33,755 nt of DNA from DATGEP01 sp035310125 (lineage in GTDB: Bacteria > Chloroflexota > Ktedonobacteria > Ktedonobacterales > JADMIN01): NCBI GenBank assembly GCA_035310125.1, contig DATGEP010000212.1, positions 1 through 33,755 of the forward strand. Direction: 5' to 3'. Numbering within the stretch: position 1 is the first letter of the stretch; every line of letters begins with the position of its first letter. Under the pieces are notes generated by a model. The model saw only the letters and a program-made list of their open reading frames with translations. It had not been told where the DNA came from and did not search any database. This document shows, in pieces, positions 1-8,066 of this stretch. The position numbers and the translations under genes are program-made.

Positions 1-344
1 TCTCCACAATTCCGGTGGATAACTCGAACATCCGTTCGCGCTGCTCCTTGCGGCGATTGGGCATGCGCTCGAATTCGAGACATGGCGCTCGCTCGTACGG
101 CGTCAGGGATTATCGGATGAGCAGGCCGTAGAGGCGATGGCACACTTCATCGAATGTCTGCGCCAGCGCGGGCGGCATGCTCCTGGGGCTGCGCTAGCGC
201 GATCAGTCCCGCCGACCGGCTGATGCATGGTGGATTCGCTCATGTCCACAGGGCGAGCGCGGGTGACGAGCCTGGTGGTTGGGGGTGTCTCCACACAATA
301 CCCACCGCTTCGTGCCGGAGTCGTTGTGCGGCGCGCATGGCGTC
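1..344. other. Left-edge stretch without a confident gene
   Basis: I see no convincing gene here. Open frames on both strands are short and arginine-rich, and none shows a recognisable domain. A short minus-strand frame starting at an ATG at position 64 (MPNRRKEQRERMFEL...) runs off the left edge and could be the beginning of a gene, but it spans the LexA-like palindrome at 25-38, so either the frame or the site is probably not real. A 22-residue frame in the 110-180 area also looks protein-like but has no context. Confidence 0.5.
25..38. promoter_or_regulatory. LexA (SOS) box-like palindrome
   Basis: CGAACATCCGTTCG matches the Gram-positive LexA consensus CGAACRNRYGTTYG at all but one position. 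A second such site lies in the lexA promoter about 1 kb away. On the plus strand a GATAAC hexamer ends one base before the box, similar to the lexA arrangement in which the -10 directly precedes the box. The gene it would control is not evident: either a gene left of the window read on the minus strand, or a short plus-strand transcript. The match is seen directly; regulation is inferred. Confidence 0.55.
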
Positions 345-992
345 TCAGTGGCAGGGACGATAAATTGCCGTGACGATGCCCTGGATCTCCCACTTACTAT
401 CCCACTCCGCAGCGGAAATGATGATTGGCTCCAACGCGCTATTCGCGGGTTGCAGCCGCACCCGGCGGGGACGCGCTTCCCGATGGAATCGCTTGACCGT
501 CACCGCCCCGGAGCTTGTGGCTGCGTCGCGGTGCAGCGCCACGACGATGGTGTTGTTGGGCACATCGTGAGCTGGGCGGACCAGCACATAGTCGCCGTCA
601 AAGATGTGGTCCTCGATCATCGAATCGCCTCGGACCACCAGAGCATATTCATCCTCCGACCCCGCTGAGCGTACATGCGCGCCCAGGTCCAGTTGTGCGT
701 GCTGAGTCTCCTCGTACACGTCGAGCGGCTCGCCGGCGGCAATGCGTCCGAGAATGGGTACTCCAAGCGCGTATGCCAACCGAATGCCGTGGCTCTTGCC
801 GCGCTCTCGCACGATATAGCCCTGCTCCTCAAGGCCGCGCAGCAGATACTCGACATGGCTCAATGACAAGATATGCACCGCTGCGCCAATCTCGCGAATA
901 GTGGGCGCTTGTCCATAGCGGCGCACAGCGGTCTCAATCGTCTTCAAGATCGCGGCCTGTTTTGGATTCAACTCATCCTGGCGCTTTCTCAT
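345..992 (-). CDS. lexA: LexA repressor (SOS regulator, self-cleaving serine protease)
   Basis: This 215-residue protein has the LexA architecture: an N-terminal winged helix (about 5-70, with PTIREIGAAV in the helix-turn-helix region) and a C-terminal S24 peptidase domain (about 78-212). The Ala86-Gly87 cleavage bond lies in GRIAAGEPL, the catalytic serine is Ser124 in RGDSM, and the general-base lysine is Lys167 in TVKRF. These correspond to A84-G85, S119 and K156 of E. coli LexA. RecA-ssDNA filaments should trigger self-cleavage and derepress SOS genes. It is monocistronic as far as visible, with a strong promoter at 1049-1077 and a LexA box just after the -10, so it is autoregulated. The Shine-Dalgarno sequence is weak (GGCAGG close to the ATG). 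The recognition segment HILSLSHVEYLL differs from E. coli, consistent with the Gram-positive-type box. Confidence 0.93.
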   Translation of the reverse strand: MRKRQDELNPKQAAILKTIETAVRRYGQAPTIREIGAAVHILSLSHVEYLLRGLEEQGYIVRERGKSHGIRLAYALGVPILGRIAAGEPLDVYEETQHAQLDLGAHVRSAGSEDEYALVVRGDSMIEDHIFDGDYVLVRPAHDVPNNTIVVALHRDAATSSGAVTVKRFHREARPRRVRLQPANSALEPIIISAAEWDSKWEIQGIVTAIYRPCH

Positions 993-1032
993 GGCCTGCC
1001 ACTTTCATTATCTGGGGTGGTTGCCTGCGTCT

Positions 1033-1077
1033 CGAACTGATGTTCCATAGTATAGGAGATGGGCTACGATTTGTCAA
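1033..1077 (-). promoter_or_regulatory. lexA promoter with LexA operator
   Basis: Reading the minus strand, a perfect -35 TTGACA (1077-1072) is followed by exactly 17 bases and a -10 TATACT (1054-1049). Two bases further comes the LexA box, on the plus strand CGAACTGATGTTCC at 1033-1046, which fits CGAACRNRYGTTYG at 12 of 14 positions. The box covers the expected transcription start, so bound LexA would block initiation. The rest of the gap 993-1301 holds the roughly 40-base lexA leader and GC-rich sequence downstream of the convergent side of the next gene, with no further gene. Confidence 0.85.
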
Positions 1078-1301
1078 TTGTGTCGGCGACTCTGGAACCC
1101 CATGCGCCGCCGGCCCGTCCGGGGCGTCAGCACCACCTCCCCCGGCCATTCACGCCGAGTTCCGGGCGCCCGCCTGGCGCGCGCGTCGCCGGTGCCGACG
1201 CCACCAGCATTGGCGTAGACTACGCGAGCTCCAGCCCTCGCAGCGTCTTCGTCGCCGTATCATCGTACGGCGCGCTCACTGGCCCGTCCTCCCACCCGCG
1301 C

Positions 1302-2381
1302 TCATCCCCACGCCTGCGCCAGGCTCTCGCGGTAGCGATCCAGCCAGAGCCAGAACGTATCCGCCCACTGCAAGCGGGCCAGCACATCCTCCTCGTCCGG
1401 CGGCTCCGCGAAATCGTCGGGATAGATCACATCCTCCGCTACTCCGTTCGCGAAGACCACCGGAAATGCCAGCGATAGCGCGTCCGCCAGCAGGCGCGCC
1501 TCTCCCTCCGCGGGCGGCGCCTCCGACCCGTACGCACCCAGATAGCGCCGCGCCCGCAAAATATCCATCCCATCGTCAACCAGCGGCGGCGTCACTCCTG
1601 GCTCGTCATCCCAGCGCACCCCCGCGAAGTACAGCAGGCTGTACGCCAGCTCGTCAATCCGCCGGCCCCAGTGCGCCGCGTCGAAGTCGTAGACCGCGAC
1701 GACACCGCCCGGACCAAACGCCAGATTATGTGCTTGATAATCCCCGTGGAGATGCAATTCTGGCGGGCGCGGCGACTCCTCCAGCGCTTCTACCGCCGCC
1801 GCCAGGCGCTCCTCGCAGGTCTCCGCGATCCGCTCCAGCGCGCTCGCCATCGCTGGCGTCAGCGTCTCATCCCGCGCCCGCTCGCCAATGAGCGTGATAT
1901 ACGCCTGCGCTATGGCCGCCGACGATCGCTCCTCCGGCCATGTGTGTCGCTGCCATTGAAATCCCACCGACGCCTGATGCAGCAGCGCCAGCGTCGCCGC
2001 CGCCTGCTCCAGCCGCTCGTCGCTCGCCGGGCCATCCGTCGTATACGGCTGCCCATCCGTCCATCCTTGCAGCTCATAGATTCCCTGCGGAACGACAGCG
2101 TACGTATGCCCCTCTGAGCGTTGTAGCAACGCCGGCACCGGCAGCCCCCCGGCCCGCAGGTGTCGCATAAATGCATGGCGAAACAGGGTATCGTTCTCCG
2201 TCAGCTCCGCTGGCTGGCGTCGTAACACATACCGCTCGTCCGCGATACGCACAATCGGCAGCGAGGCGCCATCCATCTCGCCAGTAACGACCCCTACCAC
2301 GCGCCAGCTCTCCGGCTTCAGCCCCCAATAGGACAGCACCTCGATGGCTGGTTCATCCAGCATCACGACCGGATCCGGCAT
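1302..2381 (-). CDS. APH-fold phosphotransferase (aminoglycoside phosphotransferase / homoserine kinase-like)
   Basis: This 359-residue protein of the phosphotransferase enzyme family (APH fold, Pfam APH) carries the catalytic loop LHGDYQAHN (His212, Asp214, Asn219) and the metal-binding VYDFDAAHWG (Asp232, Asp234), the Brenner and DFG-like motifs of this fold. The N-lobe has the short strand YVLRRQPA, where the arginine pair may replace the usual ATP-binding lysine. Family members phosphorylate small molecules (aminoglycosides, choline, homoserine) or proteins, like the stress kinase SrkA. The substrate cannot be read here, and antibiotic resistance should not be assumed. No signal peptide, so cytoplasmic. 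It is transcribed on its own, 99 bases downstream of the membrane-protein gene on the same strand. Confidence 0.8.
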   Translation of the reverse strand: MPDPVVMLDEPAIEVLSYWGLKPESWRVVGVVTGEMDGASLPIVRIADERYVLRRQPAELTENDTLFRHAFMRHLRAGGLPVPALLQRSEGHTYAVVPQGIYELQGWTDGQPYTTDGPASDERLEQAAATLALLHQASVGFQWQRHTWPEERSSAAIAQAYITLIGERARDETLTPAMASALERIAETCEERLAAAVEALEESPRPPELHLHGDYQAHNLAFGPGGVVAVYDFDAAHWGRRIDELAYSLLYFAGVRWDDEPGVTPPLVDDGMDILRARRYLGAYGSEAPPAEGEARLLADALSLAFPVVFANGVAEDVIYPDDFAEPPDEEDVLARLQWADTFWLWLDRYRESLAQAWG

Positions 2382-2480
2382 CGGCCAGCCTCCTTCTCGT
2401 GGAAATTTCGTGCCGCGCGCCGCTCTGCCTCTCGCGACACGTTTCCTCGATTGTACCGCACGATCGGAATCGCCCGCGTG

Positions 2481-3068
2481 CTACGCGGCGCCGGGGATGC
2501 GGTCACTTTCGCGTGACCCTCCGCCAATCCCAGCAAGCAGCGCCCCCACGACGACCAGCGCGACGGCCTGCGCTCCTGTTACGAGAACCGCGCTCCCCAC
2601 CGGCTGAGCCGCTGCCGTGAAACCCGCCGTCAGCGTATAAACAGGGAAGAACACGATACCCAGCAGCGTCACCACCATTCCACTCACGCCGTCCACCGCG
2701 CCCGCAACGATCCCCGCCAGCACGCCGCGCGACACCACCCCCGTCCGTCGCGTCACGCGCAACCCGACCAGAAAGAACAGCGCCAGCCGCGCCAGAAATA
2801 GCACGCAACCAGCGAAGAACGCCAGCCGCTCAGTGGATGGGTTGATGAAGCCTGTAGCTTGTCCCAGCGTATTCGCAAATGCTCCGCCAGCTGCCACCCC
2901 TACAAGCCAGTTCACGATATTTAGCCCTGCCAGCGCCAGCCCTGCGTTTAACCCGACCCGACCCGCCGGCTCCCAGCTCAGCCACTTCCGCGCCATCTCT
3001 GTCTTTGCCAGCCTAGCCGCCGCGCGCTCATTCACCAATATCCCGCATTCGTGCGTCGCGGGTTCCAT
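2481..3068 (-). CDS. Small integral membrane protein of unknown function
   Basis: This 195-residue protein has about four hydrophobic segments, near residues 40-62 (VGLNAGLALAGLNIVNWLVG), 82-104 (LAFFAGCVLFLARLALFFLVGL), 115-145 (GVLAGIVAGAVDGVSGMVVTLLGIVFF) and 158-182, rich in Gly, Ala and Val. I do not recognise a family. The first ~30 residues are polar and cytoplasmic-looking. A methionine at about residue 25 (MARKWLSW) could be an alternative start. A GGGGG run 9-13 bases upstream of the ATG at 3068 is the only ribosome-site candidate. It is divergent from the MOSC gene and may share an operon with the downstream APH-fold kinase (99-base gap). Confidence 0.6.
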   Translation of the reverse strand: MEPATHECGILVNERAAARLAKTEMARKWLSWEPAGRVGLNAGLALAGLNIVNWLVGVAAGGAFANTLGQATGFINPSTERLAFFAGCVLFLARLALFFLVGLRVTRRTGVVSRGVLAGIVAGAVDGVSGMVVTLLGIVFFPVYTLTAGFTAAAQPVGSAVLVTGAQAVALVVVGALLAGIGGGSRESDRIPGAA

Positions 3069-3194
3069 GATTTATCGCCCCCAATCTGCCATGCCACCGA
3101 GTGCTTGCGAGCTCTCGATTGGTATGACGCTGGCGCACGTGGGAAGTTCCCTGGCATCCTTGCTCCAATTCACCCAATGACGCACACCCATCTG

Positions 3195-3215
3195 TTGGTA
3201 TAGTTGGTATAGAAT
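3195..3215 (+). promoter_or_regulatory. Tandem TTGGTATAG repeat and -10-like box upstream of the MOSC gene
   Basis: TTGGTATAG occurs twice back to back (3195-3203 and 3204-3212), and the second copy runs into TAGAAT (3210-3215, five of six to the -10 consensus). It sits 30 bases before the MOSC gene start, which has the Shine-Dalgarno sequence AGAAGGGA. No good -35 lies at the right distance, so the repeat may be an activator site or an upstream -10 duplicate. The sequence is seen directly; promoter function is inferred. Confidence 0.4.
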
Positions 3216-3244
3216 GAACAGCAGCGCAAAAAGAAGGGAAATAT

Positions 3245-3724
3245 ATGAGCGAAAGCCGTATCCACCAGATCAATACCTCGCGCGGCGGTGTGCCGAAGAC
3301 GCCCATCGCCGCCGGCATCGTCACGACATACGGCATTGCTGGCGATTATCATAACGACGTGCGCAATCACGGCGGACCGACCGCCGCCCTCTGTCTCTAC
3401 ACCCTTGAACAAATCCAGCGGCTCCAGGCCGAGGGGCATCCCATCTTCCCCGGCTCCGCTGGCGAAAATATCACGCTCGAAGGCATCCCACAGTCCGCGC
3501 TCGTCCCCGGCGCGCGGCTCGCCCTCGGTGATGCGGTCCTCATCGAGCTCACTCACTACACCACCCCCTGCAAGACCATCACACAGTCCTTCAGTGACGG
3601 CGATTTCACCCGTATCTCCGACAAGCTCCATCCCGGCGCGAGCCGCGTCTACGCCCGCGTCTTACAAGGCGGCGAGATTCGCCCCGGCCAGCCCGCGCGC
3701 GTGTTGCCCGATCATCGCCCGTAG
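3245..3724 (+). CDS. MOSC domain protein (YiiM-like molybdenum-cofactor-associated)
   Basis: The 159 residues form a stand-alone MOSC (MOCO sulfurase C-terminal) domain. Typical features are an N-terminal segment with G-I-x-GD-x-H-N-D-x-x-x-HGG (GIAGDYHNDVRNHGG, about 30-44), PGSAGENITLEG (69-80) and the conserved cysteine Cys109 in TTPCKTI, which in MOSC proteins is thought to carry sulfur or bind the cofactor. YiiM-type proteins take part in reduction of N-hydroxylated compounds. The start is supported by AGAAGGGA eight bases upstream. The last 13 bases overlap the convergent WYL regulator gene. The substrate is unknown. Confidence 0.88.
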   Translation: MSESRIHQINTSRGGVPKTPIAAGIVTTYGIAGDYHNDVRNHGGPTAALCLYTLEQIQRLQAEGHPIFPGSAGENITLEGIPQSALVPGARLALGDAVLIELTHYTTPCKTITQSFSDGDFTRISDKLHPGASRVYARVLQGGEIRPGQPARVLPDHRP

Positions 3725-4677
3725 AACCGCGCCACATCCGCCGCCCACATCGCTAACGACTCGCGCAGCTCCACCGGCGCCAGCGCCTCCACCTGCGTCC
3801 CCAGCCCCAGCACCCTTGACCGTGCCACCTCCAGCGACTCGAACATCACCGTCACCGCTACCCACCCCGCCGCGTCCGGTGGTTCCGCATGCTCCAGCGC
3901 CGGCCGCACACTATCGCCGAGAATCATCGGCAGGTACGGAAGCATATCTGGTCCCACGCGCAGCGTCACCGGATACTGCGCCCAGCTTGCCTCGAACCGC
4001 GCGCACGACTCCGTCCAATACGCTGCCAGATCGAACTCCTCCGTCCGCGCAAATGTCGCCTCCAAAGGCTCTGCCGCGACCACGCGCGAGACTCGGAATA
4101 CCCGTGTCTCTCCCTCAGTCTGCGCCACCAGATACCAGATGCTCGCCTTCGCCACCAGCCCCATCGGCTCCACGGTCCGCTCGCTGACCTCGTGATCGTG
4201 CGCATACGTTAGCCGCAGCCGCCGGTCCTGCCAGACAGCTTCCTGCAACGTCCGCAGATGCGGCACCGCCTCACCCGAGCGGCCCCATCCCGCCGGGTCC
4301 ACGTGGATGCGCCGCCGAAAGCGCTCCGCCTCACCCCGCCGTGTCGAGGGCAGCGCCGCCAGCAGCTTCAGCAGCGCCGCCTCCAGTGCCGGCGCCAATC
4401 CCAGGTCGCGCAGCGGACCCGGCACGCTCGACAGCAGCAGCGTCTCCACTTCCGCCTCCGACAGCCCATTAAGACTCGTGCGGAAGCCGTCCATCAACCC
4501 GCAGCCACCTCCCGGCCCGCGCTCGGCGTACACCGGAATCCCCGCCATCCCCAGTGCGCTGATATCGCGGTACACCGTCCGCTCGGACACCTCCAGACGT
4601 GCGGCCAGGTCTTGCGCCGTCATTCGTCCACGCGCCTGCAACAGCAACATCAGCGATAGCAGCCGGTCCGCACGCAT
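3712..4677 (-). CDS. HTH-WYL transcriptional regulator (YafY/DeoR-like)
   Basis: This 321-residue regulator has an N-terminal winged helix (about 1-60; RMTAQDLAARLEVSERTVYRDISAL), a spacer, and a WYL domain (about 140-230) with the diagnostic WYLVAQ followed by RVFRVSRV, then the WCX-like C-terminal part. WYL domains sense ligands or nucleic-acid breakdown products and set whether the HTH activates or represses. I chose the ATG at 4677 (MRADRLLSLML, where family similarity begins) over a methionine 15 codons upstream. GGAGAGGG lies about 9 bases before it. It converges with, and overlaps by 13 bases, the MOSC gene. A direct repeat of TGTCAGGA upstream (4730-4747) is a candidate operator. Confidence 0.85.
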   Translation of the reverse strand: MRADRLLSLMLLLQARGRMTAQDLAARLEVSERTVYRDISALGMAGIPVYAERGPGGGCGLMDGFRTSLNGLSEAEVETLLLSSVPGPLRDLGLAPALEAALLKLLAALPSTRRGEAERFRRRIHVDPAGWGRSGEAVPHLRTLQEAVWQDRRLRLTYAHDHEVSERTVEPMGLVAKASIWYLVAQTEGETRVFRVSRVVAAEPLEATFARTEEFDLAAYWTESCARFEASWAQYPVTLRVGPDMLPYLPMILGDSVRPALEHAEPPDAAGWVAVTVMFESLEVARSRVLGLGTQVEALAPVELRESLAMWAADVARFYGR

Positions 4678-4729
4678 CGAGTTCGCCCTCTCCACTCGTA
4701 ACAACTGTCCCAAGCCTACCATAGATTCC

Positions 4730-4747
4730 TGTCAGGAGATGTCAGGA
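4730..4747. promoter_or_regulatory. Direct repeat TGTCAGGA x2 upstream of the WYL regulator
   Basis: TGTCAGGA occurs at 4730-4737 and 4740-4747, exactly 10 bases apart (one helical turn), 53-70 bases upstream of the regulator's start. Equal spacing on one DNA face suits a dimeric activator or autoregulator. The repeat is seen; binding by the WYL protein is inferred. Confidence 0.4.
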
Positions 4748-4995
4748 TTGTGCGCGGGCGCACCATCGTTGATGGAAACCGAAAAGATGCCCCTCAACGA
4801 TGAGGCGATGGACGAGTGGCGGCAGACGCTCAGGCCAGGGATGGACCGAACAGGTCGCTGGAGAGATAGAGCGAGCCGGGCATCCCGAGGACGAGGCGCG
4901 CCCTCGCCATGGAAACGAAACGCTCCCAGTCCACGGCGCACCTCCCAAAAGCGGTCGGGCACAGGGTAGCACGGCTGCGCCCCACCGTCGAGCTC
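4748..4995. other. Intergenic stretch, possible decayed coding remnant
   Basis: No intact gene. On the minus strand, frames here contain protein-like stretches in more than one frame (for example DWERFVSMARARLVLGM and LPPLVHRLIVEGHLFGFHQ), broken by stops. This could be a frameshifted remnant of a small gene downstream of the permease, or chance. I recognise no family. Confidence 0.25.
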
Positions 4996-7323
4996 TCATT
5001 CGGCTCGCAACACCTCCGCTGCCGGCTGGCGAGCAGCCCATATCGCTGGCAGGGCCGCGCCAAGTACCGCCGCCACCACGCCTATCAGCGTAAGCGCCAG
5101 CAGAATGGTGAGCGTGAACACTCCTTGCGATAAGTCGGGCGGAAAAGGATCATTCACGATGCTACCCATCAGCATGAGCAGTGCCTGATGCAGCCATAAG
5201 CCCGCCGGGATGCCTAACGCGGCGCCAACCACCCCCAGCACACCGGCGGAGCTGGCTACCATCGCCACCACTTGTCCTGGCGTCATGCCCAGCGTTTTCA
5301 ACGTGGCCGTGTCACGCACGCGCTCGCGCGTACTCAGCAGCGCCGTGTTGAAGACACCCACCACGGCGATTACGGCAAGCACCGCCGCCAGTACGGCAAG
5401 CACCGCATCTATGGTCCCTAAAATCGGTGACCCCGATGGAGATCGCGGCACGACACTGAGAAAGTCCGGCGCATTCGCCAGGACACGGCGGGCATATGCC
5501 TGCGGATCGGCGCCCGGACGTAGCAGAATATCATACTGATCGGGCTGCGCGCTGGGGTCGCCTTGCAGATAGCTCGACCAGTCAAAGCGCAGCACACGCC
5601 CAAGGTTGTCCGTGTCGAAGTAGACGCCCACCAGTCGCAGTGGGACGTCGTGGCCATTGATCGTGGCGGTGAAGCTGTCTCCCACCGCGAGGTGCGCCTC
5701 GCGAACGAACGCGCTGCCGCCCACCGCCTCTCCTGGACCAGCGAACCATCGCCCCTGCAAGAGCTGGAGGCCGAGCTTCGCCGAGTCTCCGCGCATCGGG
5801 ATCGCGCCCACCGGACTTCCGAGTCCTGGCACGCCAACGCTGGTGAAGGCTACTGCCACCACACTCGCCGTGTCGGGTTGAGCTTGCAGGATCTGCATGA
5901 CCTGGCTATCCGGGTAGCTGCCGAAGCGTGTCACAAGCTCATCAGGATTCAGCGCGGGCTCGTTGGCAATGCGGCTGAGTGAGGTATGCAACCCGAAGGC
6001 GAACGTCAGTGTGGCGACTCCAATGAGCACTGCCAGCGCCGTCAGCACTCCACGCACTGGCCGCGCAAATGCGTCGCCCGCGCCGAGACTCAGCGTGCGC
6101 GGCAGCCGCAGCCGCTGCAACACGCCACTCAGATAACTGTGGCGCTTCGAGCCAGGCGCGACACCTCGCATCAGCGCGACCACCGGACGTAGCCGTCCAC
6201 CGCGCAGCGCCGGCAATGCCGCCGCCACGACAACCACACCCAGCGCACCCAGCGCCGCGACCAAACCCGGCGGCACTGTCACCAGATCCGCGCCTGACAC
6301 TCCCAGCGCCTTTGCGTTGGCATCCAGAACAGGACCGCTGCCCAGCAGTCCGAGCGCGACACCCACCACACACGCGGCCAGCCCCGGAATCAACATCTGC
6401 CCAACAAAGGACACTACCACCTGGCCGGGAGTAAATCCCAGCGCCTTGACAACCCCGATGTCGCGATAGCTGGCGAACACGGCCCCAGCAACCACATTCG
6501 CGACGATGAGAGCGGCGGCGCCAAGCGCGAACGCCGAGAACGCCAGCAGAAACGTCAGAACGAGCGTGCTCGTCACATTCGAGATGCTCTCGATCAGCAG
6601 ATAGGACAACGACGACCCAATTGCCCCAGACGGCAATGCGCTGGCGATCTCCTGGGTGTTTCGCTGTATCTCGGCGTCGGTCGCGGCGTGGCGAAAGCGG
6701 TACAGCATCTGATAGCTGAGCGTGTTGCCTGGTGACAGCAAGCTCGCGACCTGCTCAGGTACCACCCACGAGAACTGCGGAGACATCAGCGACGCATCGG
6801 CCTCTTCGATATCTACGACCTCGCCGACCACCGTGAATTGCGGCTTGTCCTGCCGGCTCAGCGCCACGATATGGTCGCCAGGCGCGAGATGAGCCTGCTC
6901 TGCGAAGGACTGTGTGAGGACGATTTCCCCCGGCTGCCGCGCCCAGCGCCCAGCCACGATATGCAAATGGTCCAGCGCTCCTCCCGGGTCTGACCGCCCA
7001 ATGACGTTGAGTGCCGCCTTCGCGGTTCCATACTCAAACGGAATAGTAGTCAGGGGCCAGGGGCCCGCAGTGACCGTCACATCGGGCAGCTGCGCCGTCG
7101 CGCTCAACTGTGCCGTCGTCACCTTCTGCCCATCAAACTGTACATCCAGGTGCGCGCCGGCATCCTGCGCGAATGCCCGCGCATAGGGAGCGGACGATAC
7201 GCTGAGAATCTCCAATGCCAGCGTGCCCACACCCGCCGCCAGCGCGACGATGATGAACACCACAAACGTCTGGACGCGCCGCCGCCGGAGGTCGCCTCCA
7301 ATCTGTGTCAATACGGCTCTCAT
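4996..7323 (-). CDS. ABC transporter permease, FtsX/MacB-type with duplicated module
   Basis: The 775-residue permease has the layout of large FtsX-family (type VII) ABC subunits. There is a TM helix at about 18-40 after a basic start, an extracytoplasmic MacB-PCD-like domain (about 45-245), and a three-helix FtsX block (about 255-375). A second module follows: TM at about 430-450 (GVLTALAVLIGVATLTFAFGL), periplasmic-type domain, and an FtsX block to the C-terminus, ending PAIWAARQPAAEVLRAE. The C-terminal P-A-x-x-A motif contacts the ATPase. Its ATG overlaps the TGA of the ATPase gene (ATGA), so the two are translationally coupled. Such systems transduce energy across the membrane to move lipoproteins, peptides or antibiotics outward. 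The substrate is not evident. Confidence 0.9.
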   Translation of the reverse strand: MRAVLTQIGGDLRRRRVQTFVVFIIVALAAGVGTLALEILSVSSAPYARAFAQDAGAHLDVQFDGQKVTTAQLSATAQLPDVTVTAGPWPLTTIPFEYGTAKAALNVIGRSDPGGALDHLHIVAGRWARQPGEIVLTQSFAEQAHLAPGDHIVALSRQDKPQFTVVGEVVDIEEADASLMSPQFSWVVPEQVASLLSPGNTLSYQMLYRFRHAATDAEIQRNTQEIASALPSGAIGSSLSYLLIESISNVTSTLVLTFLLAFSAFALGAAALIVANVVAGAVFASYRDIGVVKALGFTPGQVVVSFVGQMLIPGLAACVVGVALGLLGSGPVLDANAKALGVSGADLVTVPPGLVAALGALGVVVVAAALPALRGGRLRPVVALMRGVAPGSKRHSYLSGVLQRLRLPRTLSLGAGDAFARPVRGVLTALAVLIGVATLTFAFGLHTSLSRIANEPALNPDELVTRFGSYPDSQVMQILQAQPDTASVVAVAFTSVGVPGLGSPVGAIPMRGDSAKLGLQLLQGRWFAGPGEAVGGSAFVREAHLAVGDSFTATINGHDVPLRLVGVYFDTDNLGRVLRFDWSSYLQGDPSAQPDQYDILLRPGADPQAYARRVLANAPDFLSVVPRSPSGSPILGTIDAVLAVLAAVLAVIAVVGVFNTALLSTRERVRDTATLKTLGMTPGQVVAMVASSAGVLGVVGAALGIPAGLWLHQALLMLMGSIVNDPFPPDLSQGVFTLTILLALTLIGVVAAVLGAALPAIWAARQPAAEVLRAE

Positions 7324-8066
7324 GTGCTGGCCTCCTCGCTGCGCATCCGCAACAGCTCGGATGGTGTTTGCCGGCTAGCGGGTCGCATGAGGACGTCGTC
7401 CTTCAACCGCCCGTCGCGCAGGCCGATCACGCGGTCCGCATAGCTGGCTGCCAGCCGTGCGTCGTGCGTCACCATCACCACCGTCTGCCCCTCCCGATGA
7501 ATCTGCGCGAGCAGCTCCATCACCTGCTCGCCGCTCTGGCTGTCCAGAGCGCCGGTCGGCTCGTCGGCCAGCAGTACCACCGGACTGTTGACCAGCGCGC
7601 GGGCAATCGCGACCCGCTGCCGCTGACCGCCAGAGAGGCGTGCTGGATAGGCGTTCGCCTTCTCCGCGATACCCAATTGCCTGAGCAGCTCACGGGCACG
7701 GTCCTTCGCCTGGCTTGCCCTCATGCCCGCAAGCTGTGCGGGCAGCACCACGTTGTCAAGCACCGTGAGCTGATTGAGCAGATTGAAAAACTGAAAGACG
7801 AAGCCCAGATGCCGCCGCCGGAAGCGCGCCAGCGCCGCCTCGCCGAGCCTGTTGACGCTCACCCCATCTACGGTCACCTGCCCGCTACTGGGCTTGTCCA
7901 GGCCCGCGATGAGATTGAGCAAGGTAGACTTTCCACTGCCGGACGGTCCCATGATGGCGGCGAACTGGCCTTGCTCGATGTAGAGCGTCAGCTCGCTGAG
8001 CGCCGTTTGCGCCGCGCCACCATCGTAGACCTTGCTGACTCCGGTAAGCTCGATAAGCTGAGTCAT
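7320..8066 (-). CDS. ABC transporter ATP-binding protein (MacB/LolD type)
   Basis: This 248-residue ATPase of the LolD/MacB group has Walker A GPSGSGKST (about 40-48), Q-loop FQFFNLL (about 91-97), signature LSGGQRQ (144-150), Walker B VVLLADEPTGALD (163-175, catalytic Glu169) and the H-loop histidine in VMVTHD (about 201). I place the start at the ATG at 8066 (MTQLIELTGVSKVY), which overlaps the TGA of the PadR gene as ATGA and has GAGGGGA upstream; the open frame extends further but without family similarity. The partner is the FtsX-type permease directly downstream, also joined by ATGA. All required catalytic motifs are present. Confidence 0.93.
   Translation of the reverse strand: MTQLIELTGVSKVYDGGAAQTALSELTLYIEQGQFAAIMGPSGSGKSTLLNLIAGLDKPSSGQVTVDGVSVNRLGEAALARFRRRHLGFVFQFFNLLNQLTVLDNVVLPAQLAGMRASQAKDRARELLRQLGIAEKANAYPARLSGGQRQRVAIARALVNSPVVLLADEPTGALDSQSGEQVMELLAQIHREGQTVVMVTHDARLAASYADRVIGLRDGRLKDDVLMRPASRQTPSELLRMRSEEAST

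Noticed and set aside
103..393. 96-codon minus-strand open frame beside lexA
   Set aside because: Overlaps the lexA 3' end in another frame, Arg/Thr-rich, no ribosome site.
1302..2381. Reading the APH-fold gene as an antibiotic-resistance gene
   Set aside because: The fold covers many kinases; nothing in sequence or context points to aminoglycosides.
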